This document shows positions 12,926-24,600 of a stretch of 64,000 bases of DNA, one piece after another. The stretch comes from Terfezia claveryi (taxonomy: Eukaryota; Ascomycota; Pezizomycetes; Pezizales; Pezizaceae), in contig WHUX01000055.1 in the NCBI GenBank assembly GCA_015179025.1, forward strand, positions 124,001 to 188,000, written 5' to 3'. Each line of letters opens with the position of its first letter. The first letter of the stretch is position 1. Both the position numbers and the translations under genes were made by a program. A model generated the notes under the pieces. It was not told the origin of the DNA. It saw only the letters and a list, made by a program, of their open reading frames with translations, and searched no databases.

Positions 12926-14013
12926 GTAAATACTCCTAACTCAGACTTCTGGTTTTGGTTGTATGGAATGAGAATGACTAACTTTCCGCTTCTAGTAACA
13001 ACCTATGGGGAAGACTAGTTGGTTGAATTTTTGGTGTTTACTAGGGTTCGTAGACACGGATGACAGGAACTGGGTTAAGCATACGGTCCTCAATGAGCGG
13101 AAAGATTGGGTACTGCTAGGGTTAGGGCGTTAATATGAGTTATTGGGGGGTGCAATACCACCACCTCCCCCTTTTTCCTTCAGTTCCTTTCTTCTCTTGT
13201 TTATTTATTACACAATTGACCAATTCGATATTTATTCCTCTCCTTACTTTTCCCCCGCATTTTCGGTTTCATCCTCGCTTGTTGTTCGCTTCTTGTTCAA
13301 TACACATACCTCTCGCTAAACTTTCATTTGCGTTTTTGATTCCCTCTGTGTTTCAGTATTCGTCTTGTTGGCACATGCTCTCCTTTTGCTTATGGTTCTT
13401 TGTTTTGGATTTGGTTTAATTTTTTTTCCTTTGGGGTCATACGGCGATTATTTACTCTGCGATGCTTGCGGATTGATAGCATTTTTGCTATAGTACTATA
13501 TTATCATCAGTCGCTACTTTCGTTTGTCTATCACTGGTGCTATTGTATTTGTTAGGATAAGGTTGGGCTGGGAAAGGGGGAGGGAGCGACCAGGGGAACT
13601 TGAAGAGATATCCGGGTTATAGGAATTTGAATCTTGAGGTTTGATACTAGTACAGTATGGATAAAAGCAGCGAGTGAGGATATTTTACATTGGCCTTGGG
13701 AAATCAAATCTGATATATTGTCTCAGGTAGCCATCAGGGGTGAAGACCGTCATTTGATCATGACTTGGTGGTGTGGGGAACGCTGTGGCACCGTACTAGT
13801 ACTTTATATGGCACTTGAAACTATATAACATTTGTAAGTAATTAGTCATTGGACGGCTAAATCTTGATGACAGCTAGTCTCTATTCGCGCAACAACCAAA
13901 CATATCTACATCACCATAAGGCACTCGGATTATCAACTTTCCTCGGCCTGAGAACATCCCGTCTATGCACAGCACAGAGTTGCATACAATTGAAGCTTTG
14001 TGTACTGCGAGAA
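12926..14013. other. Intergenic: phosphatase 3' region and paralogue 5' region
   Basis: T/C-rich sequence at 13150-13430 is consistent with a long 3' UTR. The interval holds no supportable gene. An open stretch directly upstream of 14014 (from about 13867) could be leader or a missed N-terminal extension of the next gene. Confidence 0.5.
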
Positions 14014-15775
14014 ATGACCGATTGCGAACCGGCTCCTGCCGCATCTGCTGCGTCAATCTACGAGCAGGAAGTACGAATACCCGAATCTTTATATGTTACC
14101 GGTAAAGGTTATGAGGCCGAGGATATTGAGCTTCGCTATGGCGAGCTCGCAAGTATAGCTGGGTCAAGTGGCAGCGGGAAAACGCTGGTGAGGAGTTGTA
14201 TACGTACTTTGGTAAATTAAATTGCGGAATTCCATTGACGAACGTTGTAGGCGCTGAGTAGCTAGGACTTCATGCGGTTACGACGCATTTACTTACTCAT
14301 CCGGAGTCGCATGCGGCGTGGGTTGATACGGTGGGGGGGTTTTCTGCTAGGTGGTTGAAGGAGGTGGTAGAAGGGAGGATTACGGAGGCCAGGATGCAAG
14401 CTGAAGATGAAGATGGAGAGAGGGTGGTATTGGGGGAGAGTGAGGTTGTCAAGATGGTGGGGGAGGTGTTGGATAGGGTGTGGGTAATGAGGGTGTTTGA
14501 TTGGTGGGGGGTGGTGGAGGCTGTGGGGGAGGTGATGGGGCATGTAGAGGGACAGGCAGCGGCAGTGGAAGGTTCAGAGGCAGTGTTTAGTGGCGATGCT
14601 GGAGATCACTGTGGGAATGGTGATGTGGTAGAGGACAGCCCTAGGGAAATTGGAAAGATGGGTGGGAACATGATGGTAAGCGGAGGAGGACAACAGCTGA
14701 AAGATCAAGTGGTTGAATCATCACCATTATCGTCACCACTTACTTCTCCGCTGTCCTCACCACTACCGTCATGTCAGGTTGGCCCTCCATCCCCACCACT
14801 GTGTCCACAAAAATCATCACTACACTCTCCAAGCCAGGTTCCACTCGTAGGAGGTGTAATAGAGATCCCTGACAGTGACGCAGAAAGTGATGAAGAGATT
14901 ATAGTTTCTGGATCTCGACATCACTCTCCTTTACATGACCTACCGGCTCACTCCCAGAACAGCCAGCATCCATACGAAATTCCTGGCAGCTCTGACGAAG
15001 ATGGGGATGACACCCTCCCAGGCTCACCACTCCGACCCACGTACGCTAATGCCCGGGGGATACAGAAATATCTCTCGGTGGGCACACCAGGGAAGATATT
15101 CCCATAACTCAAGTACCCAGTAGTCCACCCACCATTTCTGTTTCTTCACCCCGTGCCATAGCTGCTGCCGCAGAACCCCCTGGTACCCCAGAATCAGCAA
15201 TTGGTATCTTGGTTATTGACACGATTACGCACCCGATAGAGGCAATGGTCAATAAGGCAGCTTTGTCGTCCGGGTACCAGGGAGGCTCGGGCGGAACAGT
15301 GCCCGCAGGAGTTGCGAGTGCATATGCATCACTCGAGAAGTATTTTAGGGAGTTGGGGGGATGGGCGAAGCAATGGGGGGTTGGGGTTCTGGTGAGCTTG
15401 ATTTTCATTTGTGAGGCTCATGGTTATTATCTGGGGGTTACCCTGAAACAAGTCCCCATGACTCCTTATTTCGCATCATATACCCATTTGCATGATAAGT
15501 AGATTGCTAACTTCCATAAAATTGTCAAGCTCCTCAATAATACCCTTCGATTACAACCCCCTCATGAGCCCGCGGCACCCGCATTAGGCCCAATGTTCCA
15601 ACATATGCTTGACATGAGCGTAATTCTGCAAAACAATACTAATAGGACACGGCGGGGGTGGCGCACAAGTGATGGTTCTGGCAGCATCGAGAATATAGGA
15701 TTTGAAGTGCTGCATGATCGGGGTGGGGGTTGGAGTGGGAGAAAGGGAGTTGTGGGGGTTAAGGAGAGATGGTAA
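14014..15775 (+). CDS. RecA/Rad51-family DNA-repair paralogue (XRCC2/Rad51D-like)
   Basis: Proposed exons are 14014-14187, 14262-15040, 15091-15391 and 15530-15775, about 499 residues. Walker A is GSSGSGKT at residues 50-57, followed by LLGLHAVTTHLL, once the 14188-14261 intron is removed. A Rad51-type AWVDTVGGFSARWL comes next. Walker B is ILVIDTIT with Asp361. The C-terminus has PALGPMFQHMLDMSVIL, which resembles the distal RecA-core strand region of XRCC2/Rad51D-type proteins. Between Walker A and Walker B lies about 220 residues of insertion, mostly disordered and rich in Ser, Pro, Asp and Glu. The last intron (15392-15529) has a perfect GCTAAC branch site. The third intron (15041-15090) is only 50 bp and is inferred from the frame change, so it is the weakest boundary; a frameshift is the alternative. 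Inferred role: nuclear, ATP-dependent helper of homologous recombination. The exact orthologue (Rlp1/XRCC2 versus Rad51D/Rad57) is not settled. Confidence 0.78.
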
Positions 15776-16295
15776 AATTAGACGCGGGATACACGTGGTG
15801 TTGACGGTTGGATGGTGTGAATGGGTATTTATAGGTGAACTTTTGTGGGTGGGGTATTGGGGCAGTGAGGTTGTTGAGGTGGTATGGTGATTTCAGTGGA
15901 CAGGCGGTAATTAGATACAGAAAACAATATCAAGGTATGTTCAACTTTGAGTAACTCTTCTCTTTTCAAGATACACCTCACTTGTTTGACTAATAGCTGT
16001 GTTTATTTTAGTAAGTATGACTTTCCCCGTCCGTGCTAGTACCCCAACTCCTCTTTTGCTCGTGGATTCCATATTGGCCATGTGACATTAGCGTTTCGGA
16101 TCTCCTAATTCCTTTGTTCCGTACAATTTTGAGGTGATATGGTTATGTAAAGCACATTTAGCGGTTATCCGGTATTTAAAGTCTGGAATTGCATGACCAT
16201 ATGGTATGTGTCCTATTCCTCCTATATAATTTATTAATTCACTCGACAGACATCGACTACAAACAATAAGCACAACACTATAACCTCTTCCATTA
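15776..16295. other. Short intergenic region
   Basis: No gene is seen. It separates the recombination paralogue from a foldback transposon remnant. Confidence 0.4.
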
Positions 16296-16497
16296 CCACA
16301 TCCACTGGTGTATAACGATCCTTGTCAGTAGTCTGGTTGTTTAAAGACATAGGTAGCATTAGTGCACTTTCTCAATAAACTGGGGACCGTTATACCTCAG
16401 TGAGCGTGTTACCATTGCGCTTGGATATCACCTTTACTGTATAAGCTCGACCCTTGTCTTTAAACTGACAAGGACCGTTATACACCAGTGGATGCGG
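16296..16497. mobile_element. TA-flanked foldback element (MITE-like), 202 bp
   Basis: The ends are 33-base inverted repeats, 16296-16328 and 16465-16497, with only two mismatches; the shared core is CATCCACTGGTGTATAACG. Each end is directly flanked by the dinucleotide TA (16294-16295 and 16498-16499), the target duplication used by Tc1/mariner/pogo (Fot1) elements. The inside has no coding capacity, so this is a non-autonomous element. A third, diverged copy of the right end lies inside, at about 16382-16410 (GGGACCGTTATACCTCAGTG), suggesting a nested or rearranged element. The family name is unknown. Confidence 0.8.
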
Positions 16498-16875
16498 TAG
16501 CTACACATTATCTTTAGCGATTCTTCCTCATTGGTTTGAATTGATGAGCACTAACCCAAATACAAAACGAAGGATTCCACCGCAATGCCGCATCGATGCA
16601 CATTTGACAATATCCCTCACTTGATCTACCAATTACTCCGGACTTTGGACATATAAGAGCTGGACTCTATGATTCTGGCCCCACATCTACAGTTCTATGA
16701 GTTTTACATGCTAGGCAAATTCCTCTTGTTTCGATTTGATGACAAAAATTGGGTTCCAAAGAAAGCGCTAAATCAGTATAACCGCGAGTGACACATGCTA
16801 CATGTTGGTATACATTAAGGCCTGGAGGCTAAGAGATTGTCTTTTCGAGTGCGTGACAACACAGTTGCAAACTTC

Positions 16876-17423
16876 ATGTCCGGTTTATCTGAAGTCATCG
16901 ATGCCTTTCTGGATGAGACCGAGGCAGGGACGAAGTATCGTGCCCAGTACAAGGCTCGTAAGCGTGCACAGCGAGATGCAATTAGGGCGGAAATTCGGGA
17001 CAATCACAGAGATCCAGATACGCCGCCAATTCGCATTTTGACAACCGAGGCCCTAGTGTCGTTCCTGACTACGTTGACGAGAGAGCGGACGATGCTGCTA
17101 ATACCCGCAACCAAACCGCTACCTGCCTTTCTTTCTCTCCTTTGTCCGTCGGCCAGCAATTTGCAATTGTACAGCAAGCGTTGGTGGAAGGATGGAACCG
17201 TCAGCATCCTGATGGGAAACCACAAGTTCCGCTATTTGTTTGCCTACGTATAGTAGTGGAAACAATGGCTCCTAAAATGCTGATCCATGTGCTTGAGAAC
17301 CAGCGGCAGCAATGGCAAGCGTCAAAATTGGGGGATGCCTTTGCAAAGACCTCGCAAATCGCAATGGCAGCCGCCAATCTGCGGATGGAGGCTATGGACT
17401 TCGGTGGGATGGGTAAAATATGA
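16876..17423 (+). CDS. Unrecognised small gene or gene remnant
   Basis: Two adjoining open segments look protein-like. The first (frame of ATG 16876) has MSGLSEVIDAFLDETEAG, then a Lys/Arg/Ala-rich helix (residues about 22-40). The second, from about 17157, has QFAIVQQALVEGWNRQHPDG and ends ...MEAMDFGGMGKI. They are in different frames. A 101-bp intron (17056-17156, start GTGTCG, branch-like GCTAAT at about 17093) would join them into 148 residues. The donor is poor and a frameshift is equally possible. The first segment stays open a little upstream of the ATG, so the true start may be missing. I do not recognise a family. It lies 380 bp downstream of a transposon remnant, so a decayed gene is plausible. 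Confidence 0.3.
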
Positions 17424-19149
17424 GCAAACCGGTGGGACAGGCTATCAGTAACTGCGGAGGATCGACGCCGGTCTATTTTTGTTCAGAGTGCATTGTTTCC
17501 AATGCATCAGTCCTCGCCCTCTCCAAGTGATACATAGAAGGGTGGGCAGAATTGAAATCGGGCTGCGGCACAAATAACTTGGAACGATAACAGTCCTGTT
17601 TTTCTCTTCTCTTGTGGCTGCTAGTTGGGAATGTGGCACATGAAAAAGATCTTCGGTATCAAGCCCTCTCTAGCAATTGCATTTCTATGCACTTGCTTTT
17701 TTCCTTTTTTCCTTTTTTCCTTTTTTTCGGGCCCTTCTACTCCGTACACTTGCTTTTGATATTAGCAAGCAAGCAAGCAAATTGTCATCGTTATGACTGT
17801 ACCAATCGGGCGAACTGCATTCTCGGCAGATGGGCCGCACCGGTGACGGGCATGAGATGATTGATTGAGATATGTAGGTACCTACTCCCTGGCTAGTCTG
17901 GTTATGCTCCCTTGATTACCTACGTATTTAACTCAATTCCCGTTTTTCTGCCCTGCCCAGGCTGGTCTAGTTCATTGTAATTTGAACTCGGGGGTTGGGA
18001 GCTAACCAGTTAAGAAATAACATACAGAACTTAGCATGTCATTTGAGGCATAATGTCCAAGTGTTGATGTCTCAACGTCCATCGCCATTGAAGAAGTATA
18101 AGTAGATGGAATGTCAATATCACGCAATCTAACAAGCCTTTTTTCTTTGCAATTGCAATTGCAAACCTACCCTAACTAAATATATGTTTTTTGTTTCCTT
18201 ACTAATGGAGCAGATGGATTCAGATATTTTTTATCAAAACTCAACCTCAGGATGGTGGGTGAGGTTGGGGGGGAGGAGGGGGAAGGTTGAGGATTTGGCA
18301 GTTTCAACTCACACAAACTCGATCATACTGCTTGTTAGTTTGCAACTGCTCTGGGTTTGAGGTACTTTTGCTCCAAGGTGTACGTACGTATCATTCGCGA
18401 AATTTTCCTCTTACCACTTACCCTCCCCCCAAGAAAAAAAAAAAAAAAAAAAAAGTTGAAGAACATGTATGTACGTACCTAAGCATAAATGTTCAATTCC
18501 AGAGAAGGGGTCTAGACCTTCCTACAAATCAAAAAAAGAAAGTTTGTTTCATAATCCCCTAGAAGTATTATTACCGAGCCGCCGTATACCATATATACTG
18601 TATGCAACATCATTCCCATATTAGTAGGCAGCAGGGCTTGTCCCACTTTGACTTCGAATTGAGATATATATAAATTTTCTAAGGTACGGGTTTAGTTACC
18701 AAAAAAAAAAAAAAAGGTATATATCTACAAGCGCCAGGTGATTTTTTTTAAAAAAAAAAAAAAATCTGGCTATACAATGCTCTCTCAGTTTTTCTCCGGA
18801 AAAGAGAGAAAAAAAACAAAAAAACAAAAAAGAAAAATGAAAAAAGAAAAAAAGAAAACAAGAACAACACATCGTTCCGGCCCCCCCAAAAAAAAAAATA
18901 AATAAATAAAAAAAAAATAAATGAATAAATCTACCAGTTCCATGCATACACCTCAAGACATCGAAAGAAACCCCGATAGAAACCCCCGGGAAAAAAAAAA
19001 AAAAACACCAGCGCAGCCAATCAAGTAACCTAAGTCAAAGTTCACAAAAGGGAAGAGAGGAAAAAAAAGAAGAAAAGGGACTTCATCAGATCCTCTCCGT
19101 TTAACAGTTTAGGAATGAATTATTCATCACAGGACGCCGCCCCCGTTCT
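17424..19149. other. Intergenic, with A-rich low-complexity block
   Basis: About 18425-19075 is dominated by A-tracts (runs of 12-20 A) interrupted by short spacers, lying downstream of the minus-strand dehydratase gene. A short AAGC tandem (GCAAGCAAGCAAGCAA) occurs at about 17765-17780. Reading frames crossing this block are artefacts of the A/T runs. Confidence 0.6.
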
Positions 19150-20643
19150 CTACCACTCCCTCACCTCACCATCTACTCCATGAAACTCTAGACATCTCCA
19201 TGCCTTACAATCCTTACTCACCTTCCTAACCTCCACTTCATCAATCTCAATGCCCAACCCCGGCCCTTTCAACGCGGCCACATACCCCTCCTTAACGTTA
19301 AACACACTCGGGTCCTTCAAGTAATTACACAAATCATACGTAGAGCTATTCATACTGTTATAGTGCATCCCAAGACTCATCTCTTGTATGACAAAATTTG
19401 GCATTGCAAGGGCAACCTGCATTGATGCCGCAAGGGCAATTGGACCAAGAGGACAGTGCGGGGCAATACCCACATCATACGCCTCTGCCATTGCCGCGAT
19501 CCTGCGGATTTCAGAGATACCACCCACGTGGGAGATGTCTGGCTGGAGGATATCAATTGCGGCTGACTCAAGGAAGGGTTTGACGTCCCAGCGGTTATAG
19601 AGCCGCTCTCCGAGGGCGATGGGAGTGTTGCAGGTTGTGCTGAAATGCTTGATGGCTTCGAGGTGCTCTGATAGAAGGGGTTCCTCAATGAAGAGGGGTT
19701 GGTGGGGTTCAAGTGCTTTTGCAAGCTGCTTGGCCATGGGCTTGTGTACACGTCCGTGAAAGTCAAGACCCACGTCGATACCCAGGGCTTTGACGGCTTT
19801 TAGGCGCTCGACAGATTCTTGGAGTATGACAGGGGAATCGAGCCAGCCGAGGTCGGCAGTGGCGTTCATTTTGATGCATTTGAAGCCTTGGGCAATTCGG
19901 ATTTTTCTGTATGAAAAGGTGATAGGTTAGAGAAATGAATTGGTATTCTTGCATGGGACGGTTGATCTTACGCCTGAGCCACAACATCCTTTGGCCTATC
20001 ACCACCGATCCAGGCATAAACCTGAATCTTGTTCCTGACCTTCCCCCCAAGCAACGAGTGGATGGAAACATTCAACTTCCTCGCTATGCACGATAATTTG
20101 TCAGTGATGTAGATCCTAAAATATGTGAAGTCCCCACCGCGCCACATGGTTCCCCCCGGCACAAGAACCCTGCGCCACGGGTCCAGCAAGGTGTGTGACA
20201 ATTAATCTGCAAAGCAATCTGGACTGCATATAAAATTTCGAGGGCTAGGCTAATAACTTATGATCATGCATGGTATACCTTTCAAATCCCACAACGCGAT
20301 ATCAATTCCCGAAATCGCGGACATGAAAACCGCACCACCGCGGTAGAATCCCAGTCGCCATGCAGTTTGCCAAATGTGTTCAATATCGCTTGAAAGTGCG
20401 TTAGCGTGCACAATTCCAATGCTTCGCGGGTTTGGTGGGATTTGGGGGATATCTGTAGGACACTTACTCTGCTTCGTAACCAACAAATCTCGCAATGAGT
20501 TCGTCGAGACTGCCTTCTATGGCTTCGGTATGTCCCTCAAGTGTAGATTCACCCCACCCGAAATTTCCATTCTCGTCTGTGACTTTGACAAAGAGCCAGC
20601 GTGGGAGAACGCGGAAGTACTCAATTGAAGTGATTTTGCCCAT
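19150..20643 (-). CDS. D-galactonate dehydratase-like enzyme (enolase superfamily)
   Basis: Exons on the minus strand are 20643-20468, 20388-20279, 20083-19972 and 19906-19150, giving 384 residues; bacterial DgoD has 382. The N-terminal capping domain ([18 protein letters not shown], later [20 protein letters not shown]) and the barrel both match DgoD along their length. Metal ligands are Asp181 (GLDFHG), Glu207 (FIEEP) and Glu233 (ALGER). Catalytic histidines are His183 and His283 (APHCPLGP). All introns rejoin conserved sequence exactly, for example DLK/ARKLNV. Reaction: dehydrates D-galactonate, or a close sugar acid, to 2-keto-3-deoxy-galactonate in the cytosol, part of galactose or sugar-acid catabolism. 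In fungi, related enzymes can act on other aldonates, so substrate is inferred. The third intron position (20084-20278) is long at 195 bp but conserved flanks support it. Confidence 0.93.
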
Positions 20644-23600
20644 TACTCTGCCTGGGAGAAGATAACAGTGGGTTCTGAAAGAGGGGTAGGTAAATTGCTC
20701 GAGGATGATTCTGTATTAGGGTGTTTGGTTGTTGTCTTCAGGTGGGGGGCAAGAAGGGGATATATAGGAGTTGGGAATGATCTGAAGCGCCCAGAGTGAA
20801 ATGAGACAGGTCAGTCCTGTGAATGCAATCGACAGTATGATAGGGCAACCCTGGCGGATTGATAATTCCCGTTGTATTGCCTAACAGGGTCCATTTGAGT
20901 ACAAGCCATTACTATCCCAACTTCCTGAGGGTAGGGTATTCAGTTGGTGGAATTGCTTCTGAAGGACATGTATGAATCAGAAGATGACGCCGACCTGCTT
21001 CAGATGGATTGCTTTCGAGCCCGATTGACACTGCATGAGCATTGTCGTGTAATAGACCGGGGTGGTTGATACGACCTATAAGTGGAGCTAATTCAAACGA
21101 ACAATAGGGTCCTTCCTCAGAACCAAGATTTATTTGGTGTGAGAGAGATATAATGGCTTGATGTTTGAAAGTCTGGATACTGCACCAAGTTTTTTGCGTC
21201 ATACTGTATTCAGACTTGGGTCCATCTGGAGCCTCTGCTGCAATTGCTCCAAAAGGCATAGAGGTCAAAAAAAAGCGAACTTACACGTTCCTCACAGAAG
21301 ACGAGCAGGGGGTGGTTTCGAGGAAGAAATGGTTTTGAGACCGAGTTTGCCGATAGCCTGACAGGGTCCGTAGAAAGAAATCCCTCGCTTAGACTTCTCG
21401 TTTTAGTATTTGATATATTTTATTCAACCTCCTCTGCTACTTTCCATCAAAATAAGTGGAACACGATTTGATATATTGGGCATAATTCCACAAAAAGAAC
21501 ATCTAAAACAGGAACATCCAAGACGATACAAAGGCAAGATCTAGATTCATTACCTGGTATCTGACAAAAAGATAGCGGTTAAATCGAATGATGTGTGAGG
21601 CAGCAGAGAGAAGTCCAGTTTGACTTAAGTAGCACCTCTGGGTTAAGCAGAAGCTATCAGGTGCAGCCGCCATATGAGGGACCGAAATAGGTTTGCAGCA
21701 CAGCATTAGTGGCAACACAGGAATGTGAGAAGTTGTATGGGGTGAGGAAGTGTAGAAACCACTTTGCAATACCGTGCTGTCTGTCAGGGTCCGGGTTGCA
21801 CGACCAGCAGGCTAAAGAAACACATACTGGTTAGTGGCTGCCTTCAAGCCAGGAATACATCGGTAAGGCGACATGATGCAAGTATATTGGGAATACTAAT
21901 GCCGGCATCTTCATATATAGTGCCTCTAGCGGAGCGTAGTGCATGAATTCGGAAACGTAGTGAGTTGTACTAGATCAAAGTGATTAGCTGTGTATGCGTG
22001 AACATGAGATATCACATAAAATCTGAGATCCCTATGTCGAGATGCCTGGACCAGAATACAAATGCAAAAGGAGTCGACAAATAGAGAGATGATACTTACA
22101 GCTGGTCCAAGGAGATCTAGCAGATCTCGAGTCCAGATCTCTAGGATGAGACACGTTGGCTAGTTGTTAGGCTGTCGGTGCAGGTTCTGGAGTAAAGTAA
22201 ACTTGCCTACCAGCTCCTCATGATCCTCACTAGCTCTCCATATCCACCAAGCCGGGCAAAGATTTTTCAATATTGCCGGCTGTGGTGAAGCCACCTCGGA
22301 CTCCCACTTATCCGCAAATTTCCCATCAGGTTGGTACTGATTTGGCCAGATGCAGCTTAGAACGATAACAATCTAAATATGCTTTGGAGTTTTCATGGGA
22401 CCCAAAAAGCCACTTGTTACCCTCCAAATGCTGACAATATCAACTGCGTCTATGTAAGCATCTCCCAAGCCGGTACTTTATCGTACAATGTTGCCATTCC
22501 AAACCGCGAAGATTGAATCGTCTGAAAAAGGCCGCAAATAAAATGTAGTAATTGATGCAGCAGAAAAGTTCTTTTGATTAGAATCATGTCATGACAACCA
22601 ACATTTCGAAATCTGCACAGTACAATGTAATCTCAGAGCTTCCGATCCATAGCCATAATAGCTACAAATACTCTTCACAGTAAATTCATTAGCTGTGTCT
22701 GCAAGGTATATTATGTTCTTCACCCGGGAGTGTTTCAGATACACGAGTAATCCAAGATATTTTTTGAAAATGGTTATATGTATGTCTTATCGTGAGACGA
22801 GTGGATACAATTATCATTTTGGAGAATATAATCGCAGAAAAATAGCGGCAACCGGAAACTGCACGTCATGACGTTGTGCGCTTCTTCGGCCTACCGTATG
22901 GGGTATCGGTTTATGTAAGATCTCAAACAATCTGGGGAGAGTACATTCTCGCTAGATTCCCTGATTCTGACGTAGCTGGGGAGCACAAGCGTGTTTTGAA
23001 TCTGCATGTTGACAGGGCCCAAGTAAGCTTAAGACTCGTATGAGGTACTTCTAGGACGTCACGCTTCCCCTTCCAGCCTCCGTGATTGAAGATTATCATC
23101 ATATATCAGTGGATTCAACTGCCGGGGAAGCTGGGAAGTGGTGCTTGAGGGTATTTCTAACTGCCACTGCATTTGCATTTAGTTTTGGTGTAGTCGATTT
23201 TGGAATCAGCAGTCAGCAGAGGTAAGTCGACGCCATGGGGTTGGGTACCTAGTTGATCGAGGAAGCTCAAGTACTCTACTTGCAGCTGTGTGCACTCGTA
23301 ACGAATCGACAGGCATGCAGCCCAGGTTACCGGGTCTGCAACGCCTTTGAGAACCAATGGTGGGGGGGCCCTCGTCGATTGAGGCGAGACATTGGATTGA
23401 TAGGACGAATTGATAGATTTTGCATGTGTTTGTATCTGTCCACAGGATTGAAGCGTGAGGTCCGAATTCGAAAGGCCATATGGGCGCGAATAGATCTGTG
23501 AATCGTCCAAGACTTGAAGGCGAAATGCGGACCAGATTAGCATCAACAACGCAGAGTTGCCCAGCCTCGAACCCCGACTGCCACAAGAGCCCGTAGAGAC

Positions 23601-24600
23601 AGCACAAACATCCACATTCATCCACATTTGAGCTCCCGTAAAGCTATACATGCGGTTTGGTTCAGAAGCATCAGACCGGGTACCGGTATGCTGATTGCTT
23701 TCTCTCGGTCAATACAGCTTAAGCTTGGGGAAAACTCAGAGGTGCGTGTGAATGAATCCACCCATCAGCTACATACCCATCAAGCAATACCGCAGGCGTT
23801 AACCCCTACGTATGTACATACAGTAGTATGTTATGTACAATTATGGAGGCTGCCTGAGACTTTGAATACGTATCCTGACAGTTACATGCCGCCGTTGTTG
23901 TGGTTTTACATATATATGCATGGGTGGAGATCCGCTGCTACTCTGTATCCGGCGACGCACACATTACACAAGCCTATGAAGGAGGGTCCGTCATCGCCAG
24001 CCAGGGTTGGCCAGACGAGCTACGTACCCGGCCACAGAGAACCACACGACACATTCGCATTCAACAATAATCAATCGGTAGCTGCTCCACCCGGCCAGCC
24101 AAAAGGCATCCCCCTGTGTTGCTCTGCACTCAACCTGTCGACCCCACCTCTGGACTTGCTGTACTCTACTCCGTTTGGCGGTGGCCCCCGTTTGCGCAGG
24201 CCCACCATCCTGGGAACCCCATATCCCCCTACCAATCCAACAGCGTCCAGGCGGGCAAGCAGGCAGCGATTCTCACACCCTCACCTCCCTCTGCTGCTCC
24301 TGCCTGCACACGATCCTTGCATGCTGAGGCCTACGTCCAGTTGGCAGCCCGCATCATCATCTTTATTGAGCTCTGCACGCCGCCTGAGCCCGCTCCTGAC
24401 CTCGACCGAACGGACTGGCATTCCCCTCGACTTCTCCCAATTGATACCGCCCACCCAGCACTTTAGCCATATCGAGCCCCGTGGTTTCTGCGACGCTAGA
24501 ACTCACGAGCTTCCCGACAGGCATTCTCTCCAAGATCTACCGGGGATTAAAAAAAATATTAAAACCTGAAGCACGGGTTGAAAGATAGGCTACCGTGCAG
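20644..24600. other. 4 kb intergenic region
   Basis: No gene can be supported. A minus-strand open frame at 20912-21268 has no recognisable domain. Around 22098-22142 the word AGATCT recurs several times. The last 900 bases (23650-24600) are C-rich on the plus strand and probably hold the promoter and leader of the Gid4-like gene; the long open frames there follow from composition. Confidence 0.5.
20761..20766 (-). promoter_or_regulatory. Possible TATA box of the dehydratase gene
   Basis: TATATA read on the minus strand lies about 118 bases upstream of the start codon at 20643, a plausible distance for a fungal core promoter with a short leader. It is based on sequence match only. Confidence 0.35.

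Noticed and set aside
20912..21268. 118-codon minus-strand frame
   Set aside because: No recognisable domain, no splice context and no repeat of family motifs; likely chance.
23628..24569. Long open frame of about 314 codons upstream of the Gid4-like gene
   Set aside because: Starts without an early ATG, composition is Pro/Leu/Ser from C/T-rich DNA, and no domain is visible; better read as promoter/leader.
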